Shown here piece after piece: positions 37,101 through 44,065 of a stretch of DNA of 64,000 bases. The first letter of the stretch is position 1. Every line of letters starts with the position of its first letter. The position numbers were made by a program, and so were the translations under genes. Below the pieces are notes generated by a model. That model was given only the letters and a program-made list of their open reading frames with translations, did no database searches and was not told the DNA's origin. Source of the DNA: JBKHXF01 sp046566145. GTDB lineage: Bacteria > Actinomycetota > Nitriliruptoria > Nitriliruptorales > Nitriliruptoraceae. The DNA lies in NCBI GenBank assembly GCA_046566145.1, contig JBKHXF010000022.1:124001-188000 (forward strand). Direction: 5' to 3'.

Positions 37101-38563
37101 TTCCACGCCCCGTCGCCGATGGTCGCCAGCGGGAGCCCGCCGGTCTCCGTCGCGACCGGGTCCTCGCTGGTGTGCTGGTACGGGGTGTCGAACGACGCGA
37201 AGAGGTCACCCGTGCCCGGGTCGGCGGAGGTCACGACCACGGAGCAGACCCCGCCGGTGGTGACGCAGGTCGACGCCGCCGGGCCGCCGTTCACCTCGGT
37301 GATGGCGCCGTCGCCGACCCAGTCGAGGTTGACCTCGGTGCCGTCCGGGACGGCCGTCCAGGTGCCGCCCGGGGCCAGCTGTTCGAGCCGGACCTCGAAC
37401 TCGTGCGGGTCGCCCGCTTCGTTGATGCCGTTGGGCGCGACCGTGATCCGGTACTCGAGCCGCGGGTTGCCGACGACGGCGATGTCCCTGTGCTCGAGCG
37501 CGCCGAGCGTGAACGTCCAGGACGTCGTCGCGCCCAGTGCGTAGCCCGCGGGCGCGGCCGTCTCGACCGCGGTGTACTGACCGGGAAGGAGCCGGCCGAA
37601 GTCGCACCAGCCGTCGGTGCCGGACACGCAGGTGCGGAACGGGGTCCCGGTCGTGGCCGTCCCCTGGAACAGCGAGAAGGACGCACCCTGCAGCGGCTGC
37701 AGGACCTCGGCGGTCGCGTCGACGACCTTGCGGATCCGCGCGGACCCGCAGATCTCGAGGTCGACCGGCACCGGACCGGCCAGGTCCTTCATCGTGGGGT
37801 TGCCCCCCGCCGACGACTCGGTGCGGAACCACGCCTGCCCGATCTGGCCGCAGGAGAGGATGCCGCCGGACACGAGGGCGCCGAGGTTCAGCTCGAGCTC
37901 GAGGAAGTCCCGGGGTTCGAGGAGCTCGCCGGAGGCGGACCGTGCGAGCGGCGCGGTCAGCAGCGTCTCGGTGCTCCAGCCGCTGCCCGTCCAGGTGCTC
38001 AGCAGCATGTCCGGCGGCACCCCGGAGTTGCCCGGGAACCCGAACCGGATCCGGAAGTCACCAGGGGTGCGCGTCGGGTTCCACGGGACCGCCGTGCCGT
38101 CCGCCGGGACCGCGGGGAGTGGCGTCGCCACCTGGTTGAACTCGACGAGCGCCTCCGAGTTCGCGCCGGACGGCTTGAAGCGGGAGGCGGCGGCCCACAG
38201 GAAGGAGTTCGTGGCGCCGGCGACCTGTCCGTCCACCCACAGGCGGTGGAGGTCGGAGTCGGGGTTCGGCTTGTGCCTCTCGATCGTCCACGTGCCGTAG
38301 TTGGACTCCGTCTTCGACGGCGTGAAGCTCACGTCGTCCTGCGAGTTCACGAGGTCGGGGGTGCGCTCGCCGCCGGTCCCCTGCCAGTCGGAGGTGCCGG
38401 CGATGTTCCCGTCGATCTCGAACTGGGTCGCGAGCGGCGTCGAGTGCGTGGCCGCCGCCGGCAGGGTCGTCGCGACGACGGCGACGAGCGCCGCCAGGCT
38501 CGTGACCACGCGGCGCCACTCGGGGCGCCGCGTCGAGGTACGGGGGTGCGGAGCGGTGCTCAC
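34118..38563 (-). CDS. Large LPATG-anchored surface protein with seven repeats
   Basis: A 1481-residue surface protein. Signal peptide about 1-38 (SLAALVAVVATTLPAAA), then an N-terminal domain (FEIDGNIAGTSDWQGTG) and a SpaA/prealbumin-like domain (ASFSLFQGTATTG, DFGRLLPGQYTAVETAAPAG). Seven Ig-like repeats of about 110-130 residues follow, each starting like YRVTVTP..N..GDPHxF, carrying a CxxxxGTCxVTV Cys pair, and mostly ending with KxW. Two DUF11-like repeats (LVKEALV, LVDDVLGT) precede LPATG, a hydrophobic helix and RRRP, the sortase signal. The GTG at 38563 follows GGAGG. Probably an adhesin or coat protein; no sortase gene is in the window. Confidence 0.9.
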   Translation of the reverse strand: MSTAPHPRTSTRRPEWRRVVTSLAALVAVVATTLPAAATHSTPLATQFEIDGNIAGTSDWQGTGGERTPDLVNSQDDVSFTPSKTESNYGTWTIERHKPNPDSDLHRLWVDGQVAGATNSFLWAAASRFKPSGANSEALVEFNQVATPLPAVPADGTAVPWNPTRTPGDFRIRFGFPGNSGVPPDMLLSTWTGSGWSTETLLTAPLARSASGELLEPRDFLELELNLGALVSGGILSCGQIGQAWFRTESSAGGNPTMKDLAGPVPVDLEICGSARIRKVVDATAEVLQPLQGASFSLFQGTATTGTPFRTCVSGTDGWCDFGRLLPGQYTAVETAAPAGYALGATTSWTFTLGALEHRDIAVVGNPRLEYRITVAPNGINEAGDPHEFEVRLEQLAPGGTWTAVPDGTEVNLDWVGDGAITEVNGGPAASTCVTTGGVCSVVVTSADPGTGDLFASFDTPYQHTSEDPVATETGGLPLATIGDGAWKRWIGWVVDVAPDGLNLTGEDHEFTISVWADDGDSRALAPGVDVTTKWVGPAGSTADAGGCTTGEDGTCTITVSSSSPGEGTLTVTGVDGFWSEFETQVDVFSPAKPSATKRWVAYRATLDGNAVNPTGEAHGFEVTVWRNDGGGWVLAPDGSVDFDVSGPAHPDDADTCDALASGTCTITVNRSTTGSRTVTLTDIHATYPFDDEVLQHHVPLVEGADGWVPGEDDLLQATKTWVDLSLSISPESDVNLLPVEPDHPLTVTLTSSDPKLVPVSGRTIQLTLTSLVATITSANGEIAEDGLSASCTTGLGGTCDVVITSTTPGTAVLSASADVAVGEHTVELTSDPDGAKRWTTYRVTVTPESAQNHVGDPHDFTVLVEVHDGTGFVPVVGAVPSITVTPDAVAATATSDCDDGTGQDGTCTVTVNSPTPTVATVSASYLGAVGQSQHLFSSDPPGSKEWIQFDLVVSDDAENLTGTTHTFDVTVTLDRGEDDAGPLAVEGVFPTVWLTEDSVGSIVTDGCADDGTDDQGVCQVVITSSTPGRTTLQAEWTGVAGTGEFATERTVDDEGVKTWVDVDLLVDPPTAINALGDPHTFTFTLLEDRGPAPEEEQPEFEVTATSSTAAPLAGEDVAIVLSGVGTITAIDDGTIDAGARSGTCTTDAAGTCRVTIVSAVPGTSTLTGSYLAVVGETERVEDATGTKDWAAIGLVKEALVEADADDIKAIVYDPDAPPTIEYRYTITNLGPVPLDTIVLVDDVLGTLLDGTEGTVLQPGDEITVTATHPVTAADNTAGSVANVAVVTGLAPDDTEVTATDDEEVFLVEVLPSVIGIDLVKEALVPIGSDGLKGVVFTEGETTTIRYRYRIENTGEETLTDVTLVDDVLGTITLPTTTLAPGQVIEAFADHVVTEADADRGDVLNVAVVTGQSPIGPATDTDREQVYVTVVFDEVLEPPLPATGADTARLGAVGLLAMLLGAATVLLSRRRPGDVPWWLLP

Positions 38564-39025
38564 GGTGGGGCCTCCGGTGACGCCGACACGCGACCACGAC
38601 GTGGCCGCTCCCCTCCCCAGGAGCACACCTTGCGCCTCCGGTGGGCACGCCGCCACCCGAGGTGTCGAGCGCCCCAGGATCCGACCTACGTCGTGTTGGG
38701 GACGCCCGGGGCGCTCCGACGTTGACAGGGGGGGCCGACCGGACCCCGCCGGACCATCGGGGCAACGACCCACCGACGTCGGTTTATCACCCTCCGTCAC
38801 CGGCTGACGCACAGGGTCGGAGTCGGCGAGTTCCCCTGTGCGCGCGCAGTTTCTTTCCCTGCGAGCGGTGGTCGCACGTCGGTGGGGGGCTGGGGGGTCG
38901 TGGGCGTCACGCTGGTTCACACCGTTGCCCCTGTCGACCCGGCCCGAGCGTCCGGGCCGGCCCGGACGCTCCCGGGGTGCCCCGTCCCTCCCGCGCCCTC
39001 GCCCTCCCGACCCGAGGTCCTACCC
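38564..39025. promoter_or_regulatory. 462-base divergent region with an inverted repeat
   Basis: The region lies between the LPATG gene (minus) and the HTH-TusA gene (plus). It holds a 9-bp inverted repeat, CGCACAGGG (38808-38816) and CCCTGTGCG (38834-38842), with a 17-base loop. It also has an isolated TTGACA near 38723 without a fitting -10. A tract around 38781-38860 is less GC-rich than its surroundings and is the likeliest promoter area. No riboswitch match was convincing. Confidence 0.4.
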
Positions 39026-40006
39026 GTGGCCGCCACCGCTCCCGACGACCCGACCCCCGCATCGCGGGGGGCCGGCGACCGCGAGGACGACGCCGTCGAG
39101 CGTGCCCTGTCGGTCCCGACGCGCGCCGGCATCTACACGCGCCTGCGCCAGAGCTCCGAGCCGATGTCGGCCAAGGACGTCGCCGAGCTGTTCGGCCTGC
39201 ACCCCAACGTCGCACGCACCCACCTCGACGTGCTCGCGGACGCCGGGCTGCTGGTCACGGGTCGGCGCAAGCAGCCCGCCGGCGGTCGCCCGGCCAAGGT
39301 CTACGTCGCCCGCGAGCAGGCCGACGACGGACGCGAGGTCGCCGTCCCCCCGGGCAGCCAGCTCGCGGTGTCGGTCATCACCCAGCTCATCGCCGGGCTG
39401 CACGAGCACGAGCCCAAGCTCGAGCTCCTCGCCGAGGAGCAGGGGCGACGGCTCGTCTCGGCGGTCGCCGGCCGCGCCGACGTGCGCGACTTCGAGGCCG
39501 CCGCCATCGTCGCCGTCGAGGCGCTGCGGCGCGCCTTCCCCGAGATCCGCGTCGAGGAGGTCCACCGCGACCACGTGCACGTCCGCGGGCTCGAGGTCGG
39601 GCTGAGGATCGTCGGTGAGGTCGACGGCCGCGTCGGGGACGCGCTCGCGCGCGGGTTCCTCCGGGGGGCGCTCGCGGCCGCCGGCGCGCCGGCGGTGGTG
39701 ACCAGCCGCGGCGGCCACACGAAGGCCGAGCTCGACGAGGCGGGGCTCGGTTCCCAGCCCTCGCCGGTCGACCGGGTCGACGCCCGCGGCATGACCTACC
39801 AGGCCGGCGTCGTCGCCACGATGCGGGCGATGGTGCCGCTGCGCCCGGGCGACCACCTCGAGGTGCTGTCGGACGTCGAGGGCGCGCCGGCGGCGTTCGC
39901 CCGCTGGGCGGACCGTGCCGGTCACCGGATCGTCGACGTCACGCGCACGCGGGACGTGAAGGGTCGACGGGCGGTGCGGCTGCTGCTGCGCAAGGCGGCT
40001 GGCTGA
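39026..40006 (+). CDS. HTH regulator with a C-terminal TusA-like domain lacking the Cys
   Basis: A 326-residue two-part protein. Residues about 30-95 form a winged helix of the ArsR/MarR type (MSAKDVAELFGLHPNVARTHL, then DAGLLVTGRRKQPAGGRPAKVY). A middle region (115-245) resembles the ligand or dimer part of such regulators. The last 75 residues have TusA/SirA fold sequence (VDARGMTYQAGVVATMRAM, LRPGDHLEVLSD, RWADRAGHRIVDV). The Cys-Pro pair that carries sulfur in TusA is replaced (GMTYQAG for GLxCPxP). It may sense a sulfur-related ligand, but cannot transfer sulfur by the known route. The GTG at 39026 follows GAGG. DUF4395 and thioredoxin-like genes follow. Confidence 0.82.
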   Translation: MAATAPDDPTPASRGAGDREDDAVERALSVPTRAGIYTRLRQSSEPMSAKDVAELFGLHPNVARTHLDVLADAGLLVTGRRKQPAGGRPAKVYVAREQADDGREVAVPPGSQLAVSVITQLIAGLHEHEPKLELLAEEQGRRLVSAVAGRADVRDFEAAAIVAVEALRRAFPEIRVEEVHRDHVHVRGLEVGLRIVGEVDGRVGDALARGFLRGALAAAGAPAVVTSRGGHTKAELDEAGLGSQPSPVDRVDARGMTYQAGVVATMRAMVPLRPGDHLEVLSDVEGAPAAFARWADRAGHRIVDVTRTRDVKGRRAVRLLLRKAAG

Positions 40007-40113
40007 CGGTTCGCACGGTTCGCACTGCGTCTGGACGCCGGTCCGGCGGCGGGCCGCGAACCTGTGGCGTCCCGCCACCTGCCGTCCCGCCCCCTCCCCC
40101 CAGGACCCCCTCG

Positions 40114-40608
40114 ATGTCCGCCACCCCCACGACCGCGGGCCGCCGCCCGGACCTCGCCTACGACGACGACGGGAACCTGCTGATCGACGTCCGCGGGCCG
40201 CGGTTCGGCGCGGCGATCACGGCGACCGTGCTCGGGCTCGCCCTCGTGCTGCAGGGCCCCGTCGGCACGCTGCTCGTCGCGTGGCAGGTCACCGCGTTCG
40301 CCGTCGCGACCATCGCCGGGCTCGCGTGGTCGCCGTACGGCCAGCTCTTCCGCGTCGTCAAGCGCCGCCTCGACCTCGGCCCACCGCCGGCGGTGGAGCA
40401 CGAGGCGCCGCCGCGGTTCGCGCAGGCCTGCGGGCTCGCGTTCGCCGGCGCCGGGCTCGTCGCCCTGCTGGCCGGCGCGACCACCCTCGGCTGGGTGCTG
40501 GTCGGCGTGGTGCTCGGGCTCTCCGCGCTGCTGGCGCTGACCGGGCTCTGCGTCGGCTGCGAGCTCTACCTCGTCGGGCAGCGCCTCCGGGCGCGGACGG
40601 GAGCGTGA
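40114..40608 (+). CDS. DUF4395 membrane protein
   Basis: A 164-residue integral membrane protein with four hydrophobic segments (about residues 32-48, 52-68, 103-120 and 122-145). LLIDVRGPRFGAAITATVLGL and SPYGQLFRVVKRRL match DUF4395, a family commonly linked to rhodaneses and thioredoxins in actinobacteria and suspected to act in sulfur or thiol transport. CVGCELY near the C-terminus is a conserved Cys pair at a membrane edge. The stop overlaps the start of the thioredoxin-like gene (GTGA), supporting a joint function. Confidence 0.85.
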   Translation: MSATPTTAGRRPDLAYDDDGNLLIDVRGPRFGAAITATVLGLALVLQGPVGTLLVAWQVTAFAVATIAGLAWSPYGQLFRVVKRRLDLGPPPAVEHEAPPRFAQACGLAFAGAGLVALLAGATTLGWVLVGVVLGLSALLALTGLCVGCELYLVGQRLRARTGA

Positions 40609-41075
40609 CCGTGGAACCCGTCCTGCTCCGTCTGCTCGTCGTCGCGGGCATCGTCCTCGCCGCCGGCGTCGCCGGTCGGCTGTGGCAGGCTCGTGACGGT
40701 CGCGTCCGCGTGTCCGCCGACCCGGCCGACCCCGGGTCCCCGCGCCTCACCGAGGCCGAGCTCGAGGCCGTCGGCCTCGCCGCCCACCCGACGGGCCCAC
40801 AGGCGCTGCTCCTCGGCAGCCCCACCTGCGCCCCGTGCGTGACGGTGCGGCGGGTCCTCGACGAGGTCCGCGCCGCTCGGCCGGAGCTCACCTGGGCGTA
40901 CGTCGACGCGGCCGACCACCTCGACCTCGCCGACGCCCACGCGGTCCGGCGGGTGCCGACGCTGTTCGTGCTCGACATCGACGGGACGATCCTCGCCCGC
41001 ACGTCCGGCGTGCCGCGCACCGACGACCTCGTCGCCGTGCTCGACGGTCGGGACGAGCTCACCCCGGCGGCCTGA
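40605..41075 (+). CDS. Membrane-anchored thioredoxin-like protein
   Basis: A 156-residue protein with an N-terminal transmembrane helix (LLRLLVVAGIVLAAGVAGRL) and a thioredoxin fold. The active site is GSPTCAPCVTVRRVL (CAPC), and VRRVPTLFVLD is the cis-proline segment. It probably works with the DUF4395 partner as a membrane thiol-redox or sulfur-handling pair, similar to the ThiX-type arrangement of mycobacteria (from memory). GTG codons at 40605 and 40611 are both in frame; the first overlaps the DUF4395 stop. A long inverted repeat follows at 41097. Confidence 0.85.
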   Translation: MTVEPVLLRLLVVAGIVLAAGVAGRLWQARDGRVRVSADPADPGSPRLTEAELEAVGLAAHPTGPQALLLGSPTCAPCVTVRRVLDEVRAARPELTWAYVDAADHLDLADAHAVRRVPTLFVLDIDGTILARTSGVPRTDDLVAVLDGRDELTPAA

Positions 41076-41096
41076 CGCAACCCCGCGCCCAGGCAC

Positions 41097-41139
41097 CCGG
41101 TGGAACGGTTCGGCGCAGAACGTTCCACCGGCGTAGGCT
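41097..41139 (+). promoter_or_regulatory. 11-bp inverted repeat abutting a -10 element of the acyl-CoA dehydrogenase
   Basis: CCGGTGGAACG (41097-41107) and CGTTCCACCGG (41121-41131) are exact complements with a 13-base spacer, followed after two bases by TAGGCT, a TANNNT -10. The arms occupy the spacer/-35 region, the expected place for a repressor operator. The repeat could also terminate the upstream operon. Confidence 0.5.
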
Positions 41140-41202
41140 CCCGCCGTCGGACGCGACCGGCCGTACCGAGGCCGTCGCGGGAGCACCAGCGGGAGCACGA
41201 GC

Positions 41203-42354
41203 GTGGACCTGGACCTGACCGAGGAGCAGGAGGCGTTCCGCGCCTCCGTCGTGGAGTTCGCGAAGGAGCACGTCGAGCCCGGCGTGCTCGAGCGGGACCG
41301 CGCCGGCGCCTGGGACTGGGACGTCTGGAAGAAGGTCGCCGAGTTCGGCCTCGCCGGCCTGCCCGTCCCCGAGGCGTACGGGGGCAGCGGCGCGGACGTG
41401 CTGACCACCGGCCTCGCCCTCGAGGCGCTGGCCTACGGCGGCCGCGATGCCGGCCTGAACCTCTCGCTCGGTGCCCACCTCACCATCGGGTGCATGCCCA
41501 TCGCCCTGCACGGCACCGAGGAGCAGAAGCAGCGCTGGCTGCCCCGCCTCGCCTCCGGTGACACGGTCGGTGCCTTCGCGATCACCGAGCCCGAGGCGGG
41601 CTCGGACACCGCCGGGATGAAGACCCGCGCCGACCGGCACGGCGACGCGTGGGTCCTCAACGGCACCAAGACCTTCATCACCAACGGCTCCCTCGCCGAC
41701 GTCGTCACCGTCGTCGCCCGCACCGACCCGGACGCGCCGGCGGGGCAGGCCTTCAGCGCCTTCCTCGTCGAGAAGGGCACGCCGGGGTTCACGGTGTCGA
41801 AGGAGCTGAAGAAGCTCGGCAACCGGACCTCGCCCACCGTCGAGCTGTCGCTGGTCGACGTCGAGGTCCCCGCGGAGGCGATGCTCGGCCAGGAGGGCAC
41901 GGCGCTCTGGGCGGTCGGGTTCGAGTGCTTCGACTGGGAGCGCTGCTGCATGATTGCGAGCGCCGTCGGGGGCATGCACCGCGACCTCGACGAGTGCGTC
42001 CGCTACGCCAGGGAGCGGGAGGCCTTCGGCAAGCCCATCGGCCGGTTCGGGGCGATCCAGCACAAGCTCGCCCAGATGCGCATCCGGCTCGAGAACGCCC
42101 GCAACCTCCAGCGCCGCGCCGCGTGGCTCAAGGACCACGGGCGTGAGCACCAGATGGAGGCCTCGATGGCGAAGGCCTACATCGGCGAGGCCGCCGTCGA
42201 GTCCGCGCTCGACGCCGTGCAGATCCACGGCGGGTGGGGCTACGTCGACGAGTTCCACGTCGAGCGGAGCCTGCGCGACGCGAAGCTCGCGGGCATCGGC
42301 GGCGGGACCACCGAGATCCAGGAGATGGTCATCAGCCGGATGCTGCTCGGCTGA
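41203..42354 (+). CDS. Acyl-CoA dehydrogenase
   Basis: A 383-residue flavoprotein. FAITEPEAGSDTAGMKTRA is the FAD/substrate signature, and ITNGSLADVVTV and GGWGYVDEFHVERSLRDAK are typical. The catalytic base appears to be Glu246 in CFDWERCCM, the position used by isovaleryl- and long-chain enzymes; at the other usual position the sequence is IGGGTTEIQ with no Glu. This favours a branched or longer acyl substrate (inference). The GTG at 41203 follows a weak GGGAG. A perfect palindrome terminates the gene at 42394. No ETF or thiolase genes are nearby. Confidence 0.93.
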   Translation: MDLDLTEEQEAFRASVVEFAKEHVEPGVLERDRAGAWDWDVWKKVAEFGLAGLPVPEAYGGSGADVLTTGLALEALAYGGRDAGLNLSLGAHLTIGCMPIALHGTEEQKQRWLPRLASGDTVGAFAITEPEAGSDTAGMKTRADRHGDAWVLNGTKTFITNGSLADVVTVVARTDPDAPAGQAFSAFLVEKGTPGFTVSKELKKLGNRTSPTVELSLVDVEVPAEAMLGQEGTALWAVGFECFDWERCCMIASAVGGMHRDLDECVRYAREREAFGKPIGRFGAIQHKLAQMRIRLENARNLQRRAAWLKDHGREHQMEASMAKAYIGEAAVESALDAVQIHGGWGYVDEFHVERSLRDAKLAGIGGGTTEIQEMVISRMLLG

Positions 42355-42393
42355 CCGGCATCCGGAGGCCGTGTGCCGCCGGCAACGTCGCGA

Positions 42394-42431
42394 CGCGAGA
42401 GGGGCGGGCCCATGGGCCCGCCCCTCTCGCG
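42394..42431. terminator. 38-base perfect palindrome, bidirectional terminator
   Basis: CGCGAGAGGGGCGGGCCCA and its exact complement form a 19-bp inverted repeat centred on CCATGG, midway between the convergent ends of the acyl-CoA dehydrogenase (42354) and the LPRTG gene (42455). No T-run is present. Confidence 0.75.
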
Positions 42432-42454
42432 GTGCGGTGTCGTCCGCCGGCCGG

Positions 42455-43807
42455 TCAGGCCCGGCGACGCAGCCCCATGGCGCCACCCAGGGCGATCGCC
42501 CCGAGCAGCATCGTGGCGGCACCCCCACCGGTGCGCGGCAGCGCCGGCTCCTCCGGGTCGGGGTCCGGGGCCGGGGCGACCGCCGGCGCGGCCGACACGA
42601 CCGCGGCGGTCGGCGCGAGCTCGAGGTTGATGTCGAGCGGGGCGTCGTCGCCGGCGGCGGCCGCGAGCGGCACGACGCGGATGGCGAGGGCGCTCGTCGA
42701 AGCGCTCGCGGAGGAGCCGTCCTCGGCGACGTCGGTGGTCCCGACACCCTGCAGGATCGACAGGCCGGCGGCGTTCAGCAGCTGGGCCAGCACGTCCTGG
42801 ATGGGGCCGAGGACCTGCTCGGCCGGCAGCCCCTCGAACTGCGGGTCGGTCAGGTCGATGGTCAGGTCACCGACGGTGATGACGCTGCCGTCGATGGAGA
42901 CGAGCGTGTCGCCGACCTCGACCGCGATGGTCCGGACGTCGGTGGTGGCCGACGCCGTCCCGGGCGTGCCGGCGGTCTCGGCGACCGAGGAGAACTCCAC
43001 GATCGGGACGTTGACCACGCCGCCGAGCAGCGAGGCCTCCTTGATCAGGCCGGTCGAGGTCGCGCGCACCATCCCGTCGACGGTCTCGACGGTCGAGGTG
43101 GACGCCAGGACCCGGAGCGAGACCAGGTCGACGGCGGTCACGTCGGGGACCAGCGGGAGGTCCTCCGGCAGCACCTCGGGGATGTCGATGGGCGACTGCT
43201 CGGTGACCTGGTTCACGGCCTCCTCGAGCTGGTCGAGGCCGCCGTTGAGCTCGCCGACGAGCGTGTTGACGTTCTCGGTGGCCTGGTCGACGACGGTCTG
43301 GAGCCCCTCGGTGACCTCCGGCGGGAGCTCGGCCAGCAGCGGCCCGAGGTTGACCGTCACCCCGGCCAGCTCGGACTCCGACAGGGACAGGCCGCCGGCG
43401 CGGTCGAGCACCATGCGGACGGTGCCGACGTCGACCGACAGCGGGCCGGCGTCGATGCCCTGGAACTGCTCGGTGCGGTCGACGTCCTCGTCCGACTCGA
43501 CGCTCGGCCCACCGAGCTGGTCACCGAAGGCGCCGAGGAGCGTCGCGAGGACGTTGGCGTCACCGTTGGAGGCGAGCGTGGCGCCGGTCCTGGAGACCGA
43601 GAGCACGAGCGTGTCGGAGCCGCCGGTGAGCGGCCCGAAGAGCTGCTCGGGGCCCTTGACGCTGAGGCGGAGGGCGAGCCCGTCGGCCTCGCCGGCGAAG
43701 ATCGCCGGGGCCGTGGCGGCCGTGGCCGGACCCGCGCCGAGCGCGATGACGCTGAGGGCCGCCGTGGCGGCCGTGGCCGCGCGTCCGATGGCGGAGTGGT
43801 GCTTCAT
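42455..43807 (-). CDS. LPRTG-anchored surface protein
   Basis: A 450-residue exported protein. Signal peptide about 1-30 (ATAATAALSVIALGAGPATA), a long beta/alpha ectodomain without a recognised family (repeated short motifs such as LSVDVGTVRMVLDRAGG and IAVEVGDTLVSIDGS), a coiled middle (TVVDQATENVNTLVGELNG), a Pro/Ala/Asp stalk, then LPRTG, a hydrophobic helix and RRRA, a sortase signal. The choice-of-anchor style and substantial Val/Thr content suggest a cell-wall structural or adhesive role, otherwise unknown. The ATG is preceded by GAGAGG. A CGTGACTAGTCACG palindrome lies 63 bases upstream. Confidence 0.85.
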   Translation of the reverse strand: MKHHSAIGRAATAATAALSVIALGAGPATAATAPAIFAGEADGLALRLSVKGPEQLFGPLTGGSDTLVLSVSRTGATLASNGDANVLATLLGAFGDQLGGPSVESDEDVDRTEQFQGIDAGPLSVDVGTVRMVLDRAGGLSLSESELAGVTVNLGPLLAELPPEVTEGLQTVVDQATENVNTLVGELNGGLDQLEEAVNQVTEQSPIDIPEVLPEDLPLVPDVTAVDLVSLRVLASTSTVETVDGMVRATSTGLIKEASLLGGVVNVPIVEFSSVAETAGTPGTASATTDVRTIAVEVGDTLVSIDGSVITVGDLTIDLTDPQFEGLPAEQVLGPIQDVLAQLLNAAGLSILQGVGTTDVAEDGSSASASTSALAIRVVPLAAAAGDDAPLDINLELAPTAAVVSAAPAVAPAPDPDPEEPALPRTGGGAATMLLGAIALGGAMGLRRRA

Positions 43808-43869
43808 CCCGTGGACCTCTCACGGTGGGCGGCCGGGGCTCCGGCCGGAGGGGGTGGCTGGTGACGTTG

Positions 43870-43883
43870 CGTGACTAGTCACG
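43870..43883. promoter_or_regulatory. Palindrome CGTGACTAGTCACG upstream of the LPRTG gene
   Basis: A perfect 14-base palindrome 63 bases before the ATG of the LPRTG gene. Size and position suit a dimeric regulator. A TACAGT hexamer lies a little further upstream on the minus strand. Confidence 0.45.
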
Positions 43884-44014
43884 ACGGACGGCACGGGGCC
43901 GCACTGTACTGAACGTTCGGATGGGTGGGAGGACACGAGCCGGCGAGGATGTACCGCTGAGCGCACACAGCCGGGCCAGTTCGAGCGAGAAACGCGCGAC
44001 CCGCCGGGACGCGA

Positions 44015-44039
44015 ACGGCCGGCCCATCGGGCCGGCCGT
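44015..44039 (-). terminator. 11-bp hairpin after the DUF5667 gene
   Basis: ACGGCCGGCCC-ATC-GGGCCGGCCGT, 26 bases beyond the stop of the DUF5667-type gene. It has a strong GC stem and no T-run. Confidence 0.65.
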
Positions 44040-44065
44040 CACGCTGGGTCACCTGGGGCGAGCCG

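Noticed and set aside
38564..38700. Second c-di-GMP-like aptamer in the LPATG gene leader
   Set aside because: A GGCGCAAGG string resembled the core, but the flanking GNRA hairpin and pairing strands are missing.
34079..38725. Very long plus-strand open frame opposite the LPATG surface protein
   Set aside because: It is the mirror of a GC-rich coding gene, with Arg/Gly/Asp/Val-rich low-complexity product and no domain. The minus frame has signal peptide, repeats and anchor.
38723..38728. TTGACA as a -35 element
   Set aside because: No acceptable -10 lies 16-19 bases downstream in the G/C-rich sequence that follows.
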